Notes under the pieces: generated by a model | Seen by the model: the letters and a program-made list of their open reading frames with translations, nothing else | What the model was told of the DNA's origin: nothing | Database searches by the model: none | In this document: in pieces, positions 37,180 through 48,600 of the stretch | How the letters are laid out: each line of letters opens with the position of its first letter | Numbering within the stretch: position 1 is the first letter of the stretch | Assembly (NCBI RefSeq): GCF_949628265.1 | Contig: NC_088788.1 | Location: 16,616,001 to 16,680,000, forward strand | DNA length: 64,000 nt | Direction: 5' to 3' | Source: Cloeon dipterum | Lineage: Eukaryota > Arthropoda > Insecta > Ephemeroptera > Baetidae | Translations under genes and position numbers: made by a program

Positions 37180-39011
37180 CTAAAAATATATCAGAAATTA
37201 GACTCATAACATTATGAATGACAAATAAAGCATTAGAGAAGACATAAAATTTTATTGTATCAACTTTAGTATCATATTATAAAAATTCTGGAATGAAAAA
37301 ATAACTGCGGAAAATATCTGTGGTTTAATTATTTGTAAAATTTTTAGTTAAATTATAACGTGTTTTCGTATAAAATACCATTACCTTTTTTCGAATGAAA
37401 TGTGTATGAGTGTATGAATCTGGCAGAAGTGAGTGTGTGCACTCATCAAGCAATATGGGTATCCTTCTGTGCATAATTGGAAAAATTTGTTACATTTCTT
37501 GAATACCGTTAACATTGGTTGATAGAAATAAAATAAATAATACATACTTAAGGAAAACTAAAGAATTTAAAGAGGAATGATAGTGAATTTCCCCGCAAAA
37601 TCCTTTAACACACATACAGATTGGGTCCTAAAAATCATGTACATTTAAAAAAAATACATAGGCAGCACTGTAAATTTTCGAGAAAATCGGCCTCAAACTT
37701 AGCATTGTTTTAAATGGAGAATTTTAAAACGGAATTGTGTAATCACGATTTTCTCTGAAATTCCGCATTTCCCCAAAAAAAGACTCTGGCTGTCCGATAG
37801 ATCTCGATGAGAGGATTCAAAATCATGTGAGAAAACATAGTCAAGCACTGTAAATTTCGGAGAAAATTGGCAAAAACAATTTCATTGGTCAGCGCCCAGC
37901 GCTGCTGGCCAACATAGGGGGGGCGTTTCACACTGTCGCTTCTGGTTGCATTACAGAAGGTGGCCGGCGCGCAACTCAATTATCATTTTAATTACGTTTC
38001 CATTATCAGAAAAATTTGAAATTTTCGCACATGGTAACCAATAAATCTGTCCTTGAAAATCAATAAAAAATTTATTTATATTATGCGCAGTCTCTGATAG
38101 CCATAAGGGTCCGAGTTTGCCTCTGAGAATCATTGAAATTATTAAAATGGAAAAAATCTTTTTCTGAGATGATTCTTAATTTTGGGTATTTTGAATTTTC
38201 TCCAAAAAATTTTTAACGTTCTTTAACGGCCAGCTGAAATTTTCAGACAATTTTTTTTTTCGAAAATAGTAAATTTGAGAAAATTTTGCTGAGTGGGGAA
38301 AACTGGAAATTTAATCAGCTTTCTGAATTTAAGCAGTATTTAACGCTACTATGTACTGGTGAATTTTAACGAAGCCAAACACAGACCCCTTTTGAAAATC
38401 TGCAATTTTTGAAAAAATAAAAAATTCATTCGAGACTCAAAATTACTATTTTTTATCTTCTCACTATTAAATTTTCATAATTTTTCTCACCCCGAAAGCA
38501 ATTAATTGCCTAATTATGCTAAAAAAGAGGGCGTAGCGTAACCGGTAAAATTAAAAAAAAATGGGTTTTGGGGCACTTTTGGTCAGAAGTACATGGAAAA
38601 TAAAGGTCGGTTAGGGTTAACTTTACATGAAATTTCATTTTTTAAAATAAAAAAATCACTATCATTCAACTTTAAATTTGAAAGATACACTACTGAAGGC
38701 TCCTTAACTACATTATGGCACACGTAAATTAAATTTAAGCATAATTTAATTTTAATGGTTTCTCACCAGAAAACAATTTTTAGAACATGCAGAAAAAAAA
38801 TAAAAATTTCCTGTGAAATGTGAATTGTGTACTTGTGTATCTATATGTATGTATGTAACCAAAATATAATAATTTTGATAACATCGACAGGTTGGTTTCT
38901 GATCAACTTATATTTTTTTTAAACCTGCGACGTGCATTAAGCTTCCAAACAAAGCTAAAAATGCGTTGGTTATTTTTTTAATTCCAGTGTATGAATCATA
39001 AATTACTTACA
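37180..39011. other. Intron between distal leader and the 37.1-kb exon
   Basis: AT-rich sequence with no coding signal. It contains a local direct duplication: AAAATCATGT...GCACTGTAAATTT...GAGAAAAT occurs at about 37631-37690 and again at 37818-37872. Its right edge is a strong minus-strand donor, TTAT|GTAAGTAAT, at 39011. Confidence 0.5.
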
Positions 39012-39330
39012 TAAACGCCGTTTTCAGCAAACGTTATCTCGTCATGTTTCACCGAAACACGTCAGAGGAAGAAAATTTGCTCTAAAACGGTCCTGACATA
39101 TTCAGGGTGAGTGACCAAGAATGTCTGCAAGCGCCCGGCAGCAGCGCAAGCGAGAACATCAAATATCGAGTTGACGTGGATGACGAAGGCAGTCTAAAGT
39201 CCGTTGCTTCTGCTTGCTAGTGCTGCGGCCAGGCGGCAGGCCGCTGCGCCCGCTGCTTTACTGCTAACTGCTGCTTGTAATGTGGGCTGGGCAGCGCAGG
39301 CCGCAGAGCAGGAGAAGGCTTCAAGAGTAC
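39012..39330 (-). promoter_or_regulatory. Cdc25: Candidate distal leader exon and promoter of Cdc25
   Basis: A GTAAGT donor at 39010 on the minus strand follows a GC-rich stretch with no long coding frame. The next minus-strand acceptor with a coding exon is at 37179. I infer a 5' non-coding exon; the transcription start is not determined. Confidence 0.4.
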
Positions 39331-39489
39331 CCGCCAAGTATGAAGTCTCTCGCTCAGACGTGTTTTTGGCCAAAATCGCTACTAAGGTTATTACACTAAA
39401 AAAAACTAGATTTTTTGGCCGATTTTTTGTACCAATGAAACCCAAATGTTCGGAGCCGAAGTGGCCTAAATCGGCCGCCGAAAGTAGGG

Positions 39490-39656
39490 CACGCCCCCCA
39501 GTTGTGAATGACGTCACAAACGGCACGCCCCCTATGTGAGGAGGCGTGTGCGACAGAGGAGTAGGAGTACGTAGTCAAGTGTTGTGAACCTACGGCCGAC
39601 TGGGTTTCGGTTACCTGTGCACCTGTACCTGAACGAATTGGTTCCCCACCTGCGGA
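39490..39656 (+). repeat. Left arm of a 165-bp inverted repeat
   Basis: This 167-base segment is the inverted copy of 41528-41690, differing at only a few positions and one small indel. Shared segments include CCAGTTGTGAATGACGTCAC, CCTATGTGAGGAGGCGTGTG and CCTACGGCCGACTGGGTTTC. Homology stops sharply at both sides: outside near CACGCCC and inside after ACCTGCGGA. It contains a TGACGTCA palindrome. Confidence 0.9.
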
Positions 39657-40048
39657 TGATCGACCTTTGAGACCTGGAGCAGCGGCTAGTGGGTGCAAGA
39701 GGTGCGTTTTTATGGAATTGATTAGATCGCGCTTGGCGAACACGTTTTTTAACTGCGAGCCGGGACGCGCATTTCAATCGTATGTAAATCAAAATTTTAT
39801 GTTTTGAAACTGAAATTCGTGTTGATCCGTTGCAATCTAGAATTCCAAAGAGGTTCATGACCGTTTCCTGTACTGAAATCTGCCAGGCTAAAGTCAAAAT
39901 AAAAAACGTAAAATGTTTTGGCTTGTAATTTTTGAAAGTTTGTTTACGTATCTACATACATTATGTACAATTATATGATACACGTTCAAATTTTAGTAAA
40001 GTAGAATTAATTAATCTATCGATTTTACATAAGTGTTCTAATTTTCAG

Positions 40049-40860
40049 CACGCTCGCTCCAGTGTGATCGACGTGTCCTGTCGACATGGCTGACCGGACA
40101 CACGAGTCCTTTGAGCCCCTATCTGGGCCACCGTGGCGTGGCATCCGAAGGTCGGCTACCTGGTGTCCGCGGCCGGCAGCGAGCTGTACCTGGTGCGGTC
40201 TGAGACTGAACATTGGTGGTTGCTGCCAACGAAAGCGGCAGAGCATCTGCTGTTGTGGTCGCCGTGCAGCCGACGCCTGCTGGCCGCATCCTCCTTGTTC
40301 CACTTGTGGAACGTGACCACCTGGACGGCTGAGCGGTGGACAGTTGCGCGAGGCTCCTCGATGGCAGCCGCCTTCAGCCCTGACTGCTGCCTGATGCTGT
40401 TTTTGGCGATGAGGCCGCGCGGCCTTTACCGTCTAGTTACGGAAGGAGACCTGCTTTTCTTGTCGAGCGAACCCATGTGACCACCTTGACCTGGGTCGGG
40501 ACCGTCCTAGCCGCTTTTCTGCACGGCGCAGTGCTGCGGTTCGTGTTCACAGAATCAGAAATGATACCCAACTCGACAAGACCTTAGTAAGTTGTTCACA
40601 ATTCAGAAAATAGTTTTAAAAAAGATGTATTATTTTAGTGCAGAAACCGATTTATTTCATAGATTAATTTTAATCCCCTGCTATCAATTTGTGTTTCAAC
40701 TTTTGCTTTGTAATTGACGGCAAGGATGGCTAAAGTATAGCATCATCTATCAACTTCTTCCCAGGCGCCAAGGGCGCCTCCTTGTTGGTGATCATTTGGT
40801 CTTCTCGCATTCCCTTTCACCGCAGAAGAAGTCTTCAGCAAAGCCAACAGATTCCGAGAG
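40049..40860 (+). pseudogene. Decayed Aladin (AAAS) nucleoporin fragment
   Basis: A first block (40049-40586) encodes VAWHPKVGYLVSAAGSELYL, then LLLWSPCSRRLLAASSLFHL and WNVTTWTAERWTV, ending at a stop at 40478-40480. It matches the central WD repeats of Aladin in order (LLWSPDGSKIL..., VWEAQMWTCERW in the human protein). The upstream part is only readable by changing frame near 40130, and the downstream part continues in another frame. An acceptor-like CTAATTTTCAG precedes 40049 and a donor-like GTAAGT follows near 40587. After CTTCCCAG a second block (from 40775) encodes GAKGASLLVIIWSS, like the conserved KGALLSVGWSTGR near the Aladin C terminus. Retained intron signals suggest copying from genomic DNA rather than mRNA. 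Aladin is a nuclear pore protein; this copy looks dead. Confidence 0.7.
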
Positions 40861-40927
40861 AGACTGAAATGTGATTTTTTACATGCCATGTCACATTCTC
40901 ACTAAAAGAAAGATTCATTATGAAACT

Positions 40928-41227
40928 CTACACAGATGGAATTTTATTAGAAAGAGTTCTGGGTTTCCTTTGGATGGCAGTGTTTTTTAGTCTTTGTATG
41001 GTTGGGCCAGAGGCTGTCGATTTTCTCCTCGGCCGGCTTTGTTGCTTCCACGGATGCCTTTTGGGCACCAGAAAATTGTGCATTGCCGCCCAACCAACAA
41101 AAGAGAGAAAGCCACGCTGCCCAAGGTGGCGCCCAGCCAGAAGACTACGAAGAACTACGCGAATGTGTGTCCCAGACAGCCCATCTTGAGTCCCGTGGCC
41201 AGCGGGGAAAAAACGGGTCTCTGTCAT
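40928..41227 (-). pseudogene. Unidentified minus-strand gene fragment within the mosaic
   Basis: The minus strand shows coding-like composition split across frames. One frame has a hydrophobic run (FFVVFWLGATLGSVAFSLLL) after a stop, and another continues as a charged segment (AQKASVEATKPAEEKIDSLW). Together they look like a small single-pass membrane protein broken by a frameshift and a stop. I do not recognise the family. The fragment lies next to the right arm, pointing away from it, just as the Aladin piece points away from the left arm. Confidence 0.3.
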
Positions 41228-41527
41228 TCAGAATATTAAGAATATCTCGAGTTATTATCCTCTTATTGTTAGTCCTTTAGTTAAAGAGGGTTGAAAAATG
41301 TTTATTTGAGTTCAGGCAGTGCGAGGGAAATCAAGCAAGACTAAGATTCAGAGTCCGCACATCTCTCTGAGTTAAGAGTCACTTGTCATCACTTCCAGTT
41401 ACAGAACCTGGTTTTTTAATATATATAATCAAAGACTACACGGTTATTTGATAACTTTTTTAATAGCAAAAAACTGTACTTTTATATAATATAAATAATA
41501 TTTTCTGCAGGGATATCCACTTGGTGT

Positions 41528-41690
41528 TCCGCAGGTAGGGAACCAATTCGTTCAGGTACAGGTGCACAGGTAACCGAAACCCAGTCGGCCGTAGGTTCAC
41601 AACACTTGACTATGACTACTCCTCTGTCGCACACGCCTCCTCACATAGGGGGCGCGCCGTTTGTGACGTCATTCACAACTGGTGGGCGTG
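41528..41690 (-). repeat. Right arm of the 165-bp inverted repeat
   Basis: Inverted copy of 39490-39656 (163 bases). It ends about 190 bases upstream of the PEBP start codon and contributes a TGACGTCA at 41664-41671, so it may form part of that promoter. Inner boundary TCCGCAGGTA, outer boundary GGTGGGCGTG. Confidence 0.9.
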
Positions 41691-41878
41691 TATGAGTAAT
41701 AAAGATAAAAAAAATATTAAACTTCTTCAGCCTTCAGCGAGTTCAGCGATCGGAAGGATTTTGACCTTGCGAAACAGATTTATTCATTGAATAACGGTGC
41801 CGAGGATAAATTTTTCCACTTGGTAACATCCAGTTTTATTCTGTAGGAGCAAGCCGTCAGTCGGTTGACTCCAGAAAG

Positions 41879-43399
41879 ATGAAGTTTTCTCAAATTTTCG
41901 GCTCGTTTCTCTGCACACAGATGGTTCTCGGCGTTCTTGGTGGTGCCGGTAGACAGATTATCTCGAACGTGGTCAAAAGGTCGATTTCTGTTCTCGCCAG
42001 GAACATGGAGCAGCACGGCATTGTGCCCGACGTTATCGACGTCGCCCCGTCTGAGGTGGCCAAGGTACGAAAAAGCCTTCAATCTCGACAAAATCGTTCT
42101 TTGGTTATTTCCACGGCTGTTTCTTTCAATACACAAAAGCCCAGATTTTTCTGACGGTACATTTTAAATAACGTGGTTTTCTGACAACTAATAAATCGAA
42201 GTCAATATTCTGTCTACGAGACACAAATTTTGCAAAATCCTCTCACAGCTTTTAAATTTTCCTTTTTTTCTTTAACTCATAAAAAATGCGACGAACATTC
42301 GCAGGTCAGCTACAACAGCGGCGTTTCAGTGGATCAGGGCAACGAACTGACGCCCACGCAGGTCAAGGACATTCCCACGGTGGCCTGGAACGCTGAGAGC
42401 GGAGCGCTCTACACGCTCTGCATGACCGGTAATTAAAACAAAGGTGGTGCCAAGCTGAAAGGGTGAAACGGTTGCTTGTGTCTGCTGCAGACCCTGACGC
42501 ACCCAGCCGAGCTGAGCCTAAGTTCCGCGAGTGGCACCACTGGCTGGTCGGAAACATCCCTGAGAACAAGATTGCCGAGGGGGAAACCCTGTCCGAGTAT
42601 GTAGGCTCTGGACCTCCCCAGGGAACAGGTAAATATTCCCTTTAATTTTGAGTTCCCTTTCTCCTAGGTTTGTCAATATAAACAGTTGCCTAGGTTATTT
42701 TCTTTCCTTTGGATTATTTTTAGTAAATGGGATCAATAATTTTGATAATTTAGTTGAGCGGTCACTTTTTACCTGATTTCCTTGCTTCCGACCAATCACA
42801 AGGGTGGAAAAGCTCTTCATTCCTTCAAGACAATTTTTCTAAAAAAAAAAACGTTTTAATGCAGTGACGTTTTCATATCATATTTAGCTTTTAAAAGTGA
42901 AATTTTATTTTAATATTTCTCCCTTACGACAGTTAGTAATTTGACTGAGTATTTTCAGCCACTTAATTACTTTATTTACAGTTTTAATCTTTTATTTTGA
43001 CCATTTTGTACTCAAACTTTAACTGAAAATGATATCTTGACCATTCTTAGGAAAACGTTTGAAAGAAAAATCTTAATTTTCGCTATTGTTTGGAAAAAAC
43101 GGGGGTTTCTTGCTCTTTTGATCAGGTGGCCAATCCTATTTCTACCTACCCTTCGTCCAGGAATTAATTTCAAACTACGCGTAGGTCTGCACCGCTACGT
43201 CTTTCTGGTCTACAAGCAGTCTGGTCAGTTGACTTTCGACGAGCCAAGGCTAACCAACCGCTCAGGCGACAACAGGGGCAAGTTCTCCATCCGCAAATTC
43301 GCCGCTAAGTACAATCTTGGCAACCCGGTGGCTGGCAACTTCTACCAGGCCCAGTGGGATGACTATGTGCCCAAGCTCTACGAACAGCTTGGAGGTTAA
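41879..43399 (+). CDS. Phosphatidylethanolamine-binding protein (PEBP/RKIP family)
   Basis: Four exons close in frame to 220 aa: 41879-42064, 42305-42428, 42491-42628 and 43185-43399. Family signatures are clear: [64 protein letters not shown] and EPRLTNRS. The DPDAP and GxHR segments form the conserved anion-binding pocket. PEBPs bind phospholipid head groups or act as kinase and protease modulators; insect members are numerous and their roles vary. The first 42 residues are hydrophobic then basic ([20 protein letters not shown]), suggesting a secretion or mitochondrial signal. An internal ATG at 42005 ([12 protein letters not shown]) matches where cytosolic members start, so both forms are possible. 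The last intron (556 bases) is the longest. Confidence 0.95.
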
Positions 43400-45645
43400 A
43401 AAAGAAAGACTCCAAACTAATAGAAAATTATATTAATTGCTGGCCAAGCCAGAAGACACACCCAAATACATTGCATTGTTTCCGATCATTAAGAGAATTT
43501 GGCGCTGTGTTTGTGAAATAAAATTTATATTTGAAACCAATAATGCCTGATCATTTTCAAATCTAACCATACTAATACTTATTAAATTAAACATGATTCT
43601 TATAATATGCGCATAATCAAATAATAAATGAATTAAATCATTGATTTTAAATACTATTGCCTCTAAAAAATTGAAAAGATCTCGTATATTGAAAATTTCT
43701 GTTCTCTCATTCAAGCTCTTTTAAATTGCTATTTTACTCCACAAAATAAAAAGAATAGTTTATTTGCTTCCATAAAATTCAGCTTTCTTAAATTATTAAT
43801 TGCAATCAGGAAATCAATTTATTTTCTTTAAATATAAATTCGAAAATAACTGATTATTTGGAAGAGTCAGAAATAGGGCTGTAATATTAGGCTTTCCAAT
43901 CATTATGGGACGATTAAATGATCACGAATCATGCAATTTTTAACCATGAAACCAATCTTAAAAATGTTGCAAAAAGGGTCTGAGGCAAAGTGCATAATTA
44001 ATATTACATATCAGGAAATTTCGTCTCATAATATGTAATTTTTAACTTGAAATTATATTTTGATTGTTTCTACATTCAAATTATTATTTTTTTCACATGT
44101 TTAACGTTGGTTCCGTTGCTACTTGAAGAGACATTGTTTTTTTAATTTAAGATAAAAATTCAGAAAACAAAATGATGATATATTTCTTTTAAATATTTTA
44201 AATAATTCACATATCTTTCCAACATGAAAAACTCATGCCCTTGTCCGTTTCGAAGGCAGATGAGGCTAAAGTATTTTTAAAATGTTAACTAAAATAGAGA
44301 AAATGTAAGAATCATGTATAATTATCAATAAAAAATGGCGTTAAATTCGTATAAAAAAGACACAGCACTTATCTTTGCTAAAATATTATATAAGTTTGAA
44401 AAATAATTTATCAACTCTTTTTTTCAAACGAGTACATGCATTAATTTGGTTCGTTACTCCCCAAAAATGCAATTTCAATCGAAAAACGTGTTAATTTGTC
44501 AGAAATATACCGTGTCAAAACACCATCTATATTACCTTAAACATTAAGCGAAAAAGCATTAATTTTATAGTGTAATTTGTTTACTCTGCTTTAACCCATC
44601 TCTTAACGCAATCGCTGCTGCTTAATGTACATCCTTTAAGAATTGAAATAAGGGGAATAATAAAATCCAGTTCAATACGTGGCACACCATTTATTTATTG
44701 TTAACCAGATTTCTCGAAATGGAGCAAATACATGGCCAAAAGTACATCTTAGAACAACACTGACATGAGAATGTATCCATTTTATTGTTTAAATGTCTTC
44801 AAATTTGAAAATATTTCAACATTGTTTCGGGTCTCTAAAAATATTGGCTAGCTATTTATGTACGGTTATAGTTACTCATTCACCCACATTTTCCAGATCA
44901 TAAAGAATCACAATTTTTATGGCTTCTTCAACGAAGCTCTGCGCGCGCGTTGTTGTATCGTGTTAAACAGGATAAGTGAGGATGACTAGAGTCTCGACAG
45001 GAAATGATGCTCGAATCTAATTGAAACAGCGTTTTTGTGCATTCAGCGAACAACAATGTTTTGTGCGATCAATCCAACTCGGGACAAAATTTGAGCTTAT
45101 TCAGTTTCGAGTTGAGATCGAGGCCACTTATAGAAATTGAAAACAGAAAACAGGACGGTGCAGGAAGGAACATTGGATTTAATTGAGATAAAATCACAGA
45201 AAATCCAAACCCCCGTCCGGAAACAACAGAAACGCCCTAGGAACAAAAGATAATTTTTTTAATTCAATTGGACATTTTGTTATTCACAATATATTTAAAA
45301 AATGCTTAACTTCATGCACTTTTTAAATATATTACCTTTGCCTAATTTTAAAATTAAAAAATGTTCATTGATCATAGAGCGGGTCCTTGACATGCAAAAA
45401 ACAATAGCAAACAAATCAATCACATAAAATTTGCATCGCAGCGCACTTTGGTGCACACTTTTGATATACAAGGAAATCCAGCAGAGCAGCGAAAGCTCTG
45501 CACTGATCGTCGCAATACGTTCATACAAAAATGTTTATTTCCATACTTATTTTAAACCCTAAGGATTTGGCATGTATGCGCGCGTGCCTTCTGGACTGAC
45601 TGAGGAATTTGTTTATTATTATTTATTTAAATTTTTGATTTCACT
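43400..45645. other. Intergenic region between convergent PEBP and Mgat2
   Basis: An AT-rich 2.2-kb stretch between two converging genes. AATAAA-type signals occur near 43516 (plus) for PEBP. No coding frame, RNA gene or repeat was established. Confidence 0.6.
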
Positions 45646-48600
45646 TCAGCCCAGGACAAAGTCTTTGACGGTCATGTTGTAACACAACTGGTGGTCTCTT
45701 AGGTCGCCCCAGCCGCCATTGCCCTTGCGCAGGGGCTTCGTCTTTTTCAGCTTGGCCGGCATCGTGATGGTCAGGTGAGAGGGGAAAAGGTGCTTCTTTG
45801 CGTTGTGCAGCACTTTCATCACTTTACTTATTGCCGCTGTCGAATTGCAGTTGGCCTTCTTGTGGTGCACCCCACTGAAAACACAGATCTCGATTAATTT
45901 AATTTAAAGCTTCACTTCAGACTTAAATATTTTTTAACTAAAAAATCCCCCCCCCCCCCGTGGGACCTGGGAAGGGTTCAGCCCAAAACCATGACCTCAA
46001 AATAACAAAAAATGAATGATTTCCAATCAAATTGGGGTCAAATCCACTTGAAATCTGAAATAAACCATAGCACCAACTTTTGATTATGTTGTTGCTACGT
46101 GTATTGACCAAATTTTATGAATTTAAATGTTCTGGGGTATATCAGATTCTTTGCAAACATTCGACCAGATTTTTTTGACCTTGGCTTTTGATCTGTGAAG
46201 CTGGTCAAAGGTCAACTTGTGGTTCAACTTGTTTGGCATCAAATAGAGAGTTTTGGGCGCCAATTATTTTTAATCATATCATCAAAAACAAAGTTACAAC
46301 TCTCTGAAAATATCAACTTTTTATAAATCGCAAACTTTGAGCCCCTCTAATTAACTATATCTAAAAGGTTAAATTGACAACTGGCTTTATGCGTTCTTAT
46401 CTATTGAAGTGTTGTCAATCATCGTTAGTTATTTAATCACAAAAACTCCACATCCTATGCTTTTGGTAATGATTTAAAGGGATAAAAATATAAAATTATC
46501 ATACCATTCTCCAATGTGGAACACCCTTGGTCCTCTCATGACGAGCGCGTGCAGCTTGTGCGGCATGCAGTTCTGCGACACCTGCTGCAGGCTCCAGTCC
46601 CAGTTGTAGTCGTCGTAGTTGCAGAAGTACTTGACGCACTGCCTGATCTCGCGCCATGTGGTACGGTTGAAGGCCATGCCCATGTTGTGACTGTTACTCA
46701 TCCACTGAGTCACTTCCGCCTGTTGTGTGTGGATGGGCACCCTTGTTAGTTCCACAAATAATGCAAAAACCCAAAGGAGCAGAAACAAAATCATAATAGT
46801 ACCAATGTTGGTAAAACATGATTTTTTAATGCAAGTGCATTGATAAAAAATGTTTTTTCCTATTAGTACCAATTTCATGCAGTTAAATTTTAATATTTAA
46901 ATATTAAAAATATTATAAATATTTTAGAAACAATTTAAAAGTAGACTCTTTCTTCAGAGGGCCGAAAATAATAAAATTTATGAACCCGAAATATCTGGAA
47001 GTATCGGATTGATTTAGGAATTCCGTGAAAAGTTATTTTTATATATTTCGTGTTATTTAAATCACTTTGACTCAAAGAAAAATTTTGATCTCAACTTAAA
47101 AGGTGAAATTGAGGCTTTCCAAGACACAATTCATGTAAAGATAAAAAAATTAAATCAGGAAAAATTAAAAGGCAAAACCAGATGGTAGGAACAACCACCA
47201 TGTAATAACCCAGGGAAGGGATGAACGAAAAAAGCGGAAAACAGCAATTTACACAAAAGCAAAATGACGAGTTTGCAGCAATTTCTCGAGAAAGGGAAAA
47301 TTGTGAAAGAGCAATTTTTTAGAGAATTAGAGAACTGCGATGCAAAGTGTGACCTTCTGGTATTGCTGATAAAGAGTAGGCAAGATTTCAAAGTTCCAGG
47401 ATGGAGGAATGTTAGAGGTGGAGTGTCCCAAACGCTTGGCTTTGGCAGCTTCTTTCTGCAAATAGAACGAATGAACACGTACAAAAGCAGACCGAGTTAG
47501 TTAGTTTGGCACAGGTAACGCACGCACACACAACGTATACACAGTCTTTTTATGGGACCGGAAAATTGGTACTCACGTTTTTGGAATCGCCGTAGTAATT
47601 GTAAGTCTTAAGGTACGTCCCCAAGGAGAGAATGTTGCATTTATCGCAGTGAACGGCTGTCGCCTTTTGCATAAGTCTTAGCGCTTCTATAAAGTCTTCG
47701 GCTACGTAGTGGTCCTCCTCGAGGAACAACACCAGTCCTGACCAGGAAATGAGATTCATTTTTCATGGATGGAAATAAGGGGAGTTAAAAACCTGTGTGA
47801 TTTCTAGTTACTTCAAGATGGTCGAACACGCGGTTCGCCTTCCACCACCAGTGGTGCTTCGTCTGCGTGAACTTGGCCTCTCTGTAGTGTCCGTACAGAT
47901 CAGGGTGCTCTGCGTTCAAGCACTTGATCTTCAAAGCCCTTCAAACAGAAAAATATCACGCGGTCAAGTAACTGACCCAAAATTTCATGGTGGCAAGTAA
48001 TGTTATTATAAAAATATTATTGCAAATTTTTCTCTATTTTTTTATCACGGTAACAAAATTTTAAAATCTACAGCCTAGATGCTTTTTTAGACGGTAAATT
48101 TGTTTTTCTTGTATTTGTGGGACAGGGTAAATACTCATCAAACCCTTTTGAAAAATGAATTTCAAAACATCAGTGAACTAGAATGAAATATTAAGTGAAA
48201 AAATTTTCCATTATAAAAATTTTCTAAATATTAAATCATTTTCTTTTGAATGTTTTCCTTCAGGTAGAATACAAAATTAAACAAACTGGAATGTAAAGTA
48301 ATCAGTTAAGGATTTTTCATTCCCGTCCTATCTGGTGCTGGGACACAATCATTTTCTTTAAAAAAATTCTTAATTTTCCTGTTCTTGAATAAATATTTAA
48401 ATTTCTTAGCATGTCCTCTTCCAGTAAAAAAATTCCTTTTTTCCAGTAACCTTTTGAGACACCGGTAAAAAATCTAATCACCGCCACTTTGGCAAATAGT
48501 CTGCTGCCTCCCAAAATCCAGCAGCTAAGACATTAAATTTCTGTCTTTGATCAACACGTCTTATGTTTGGAATTTTCATTTTTCCTATCTTTTTCCGTGT

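Larger units (their letters stand above)
39490..41690. mobile_element. 2.2-kb inverted-repeat-bounded mosaic with gene fragments
   Basis: Arms of about 165 bp, inverted and nearly identical, enclose decayed protein-coding fragments: a plus-strand Aladin-like piece and an unidentified minus-strand hydrophobic piece. There is no transposase. The arrangement resembles gene-capturing non-autonomous DNA transposons (Pack-type elements). No clear target-site duplication was found, so two oppositely inserted copies of a short repeat, or an inverted duplication of a promoter segment, remain possible. It sits between the distal Cdc25 leader and the PEBP gene. Confidence 0.5.
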
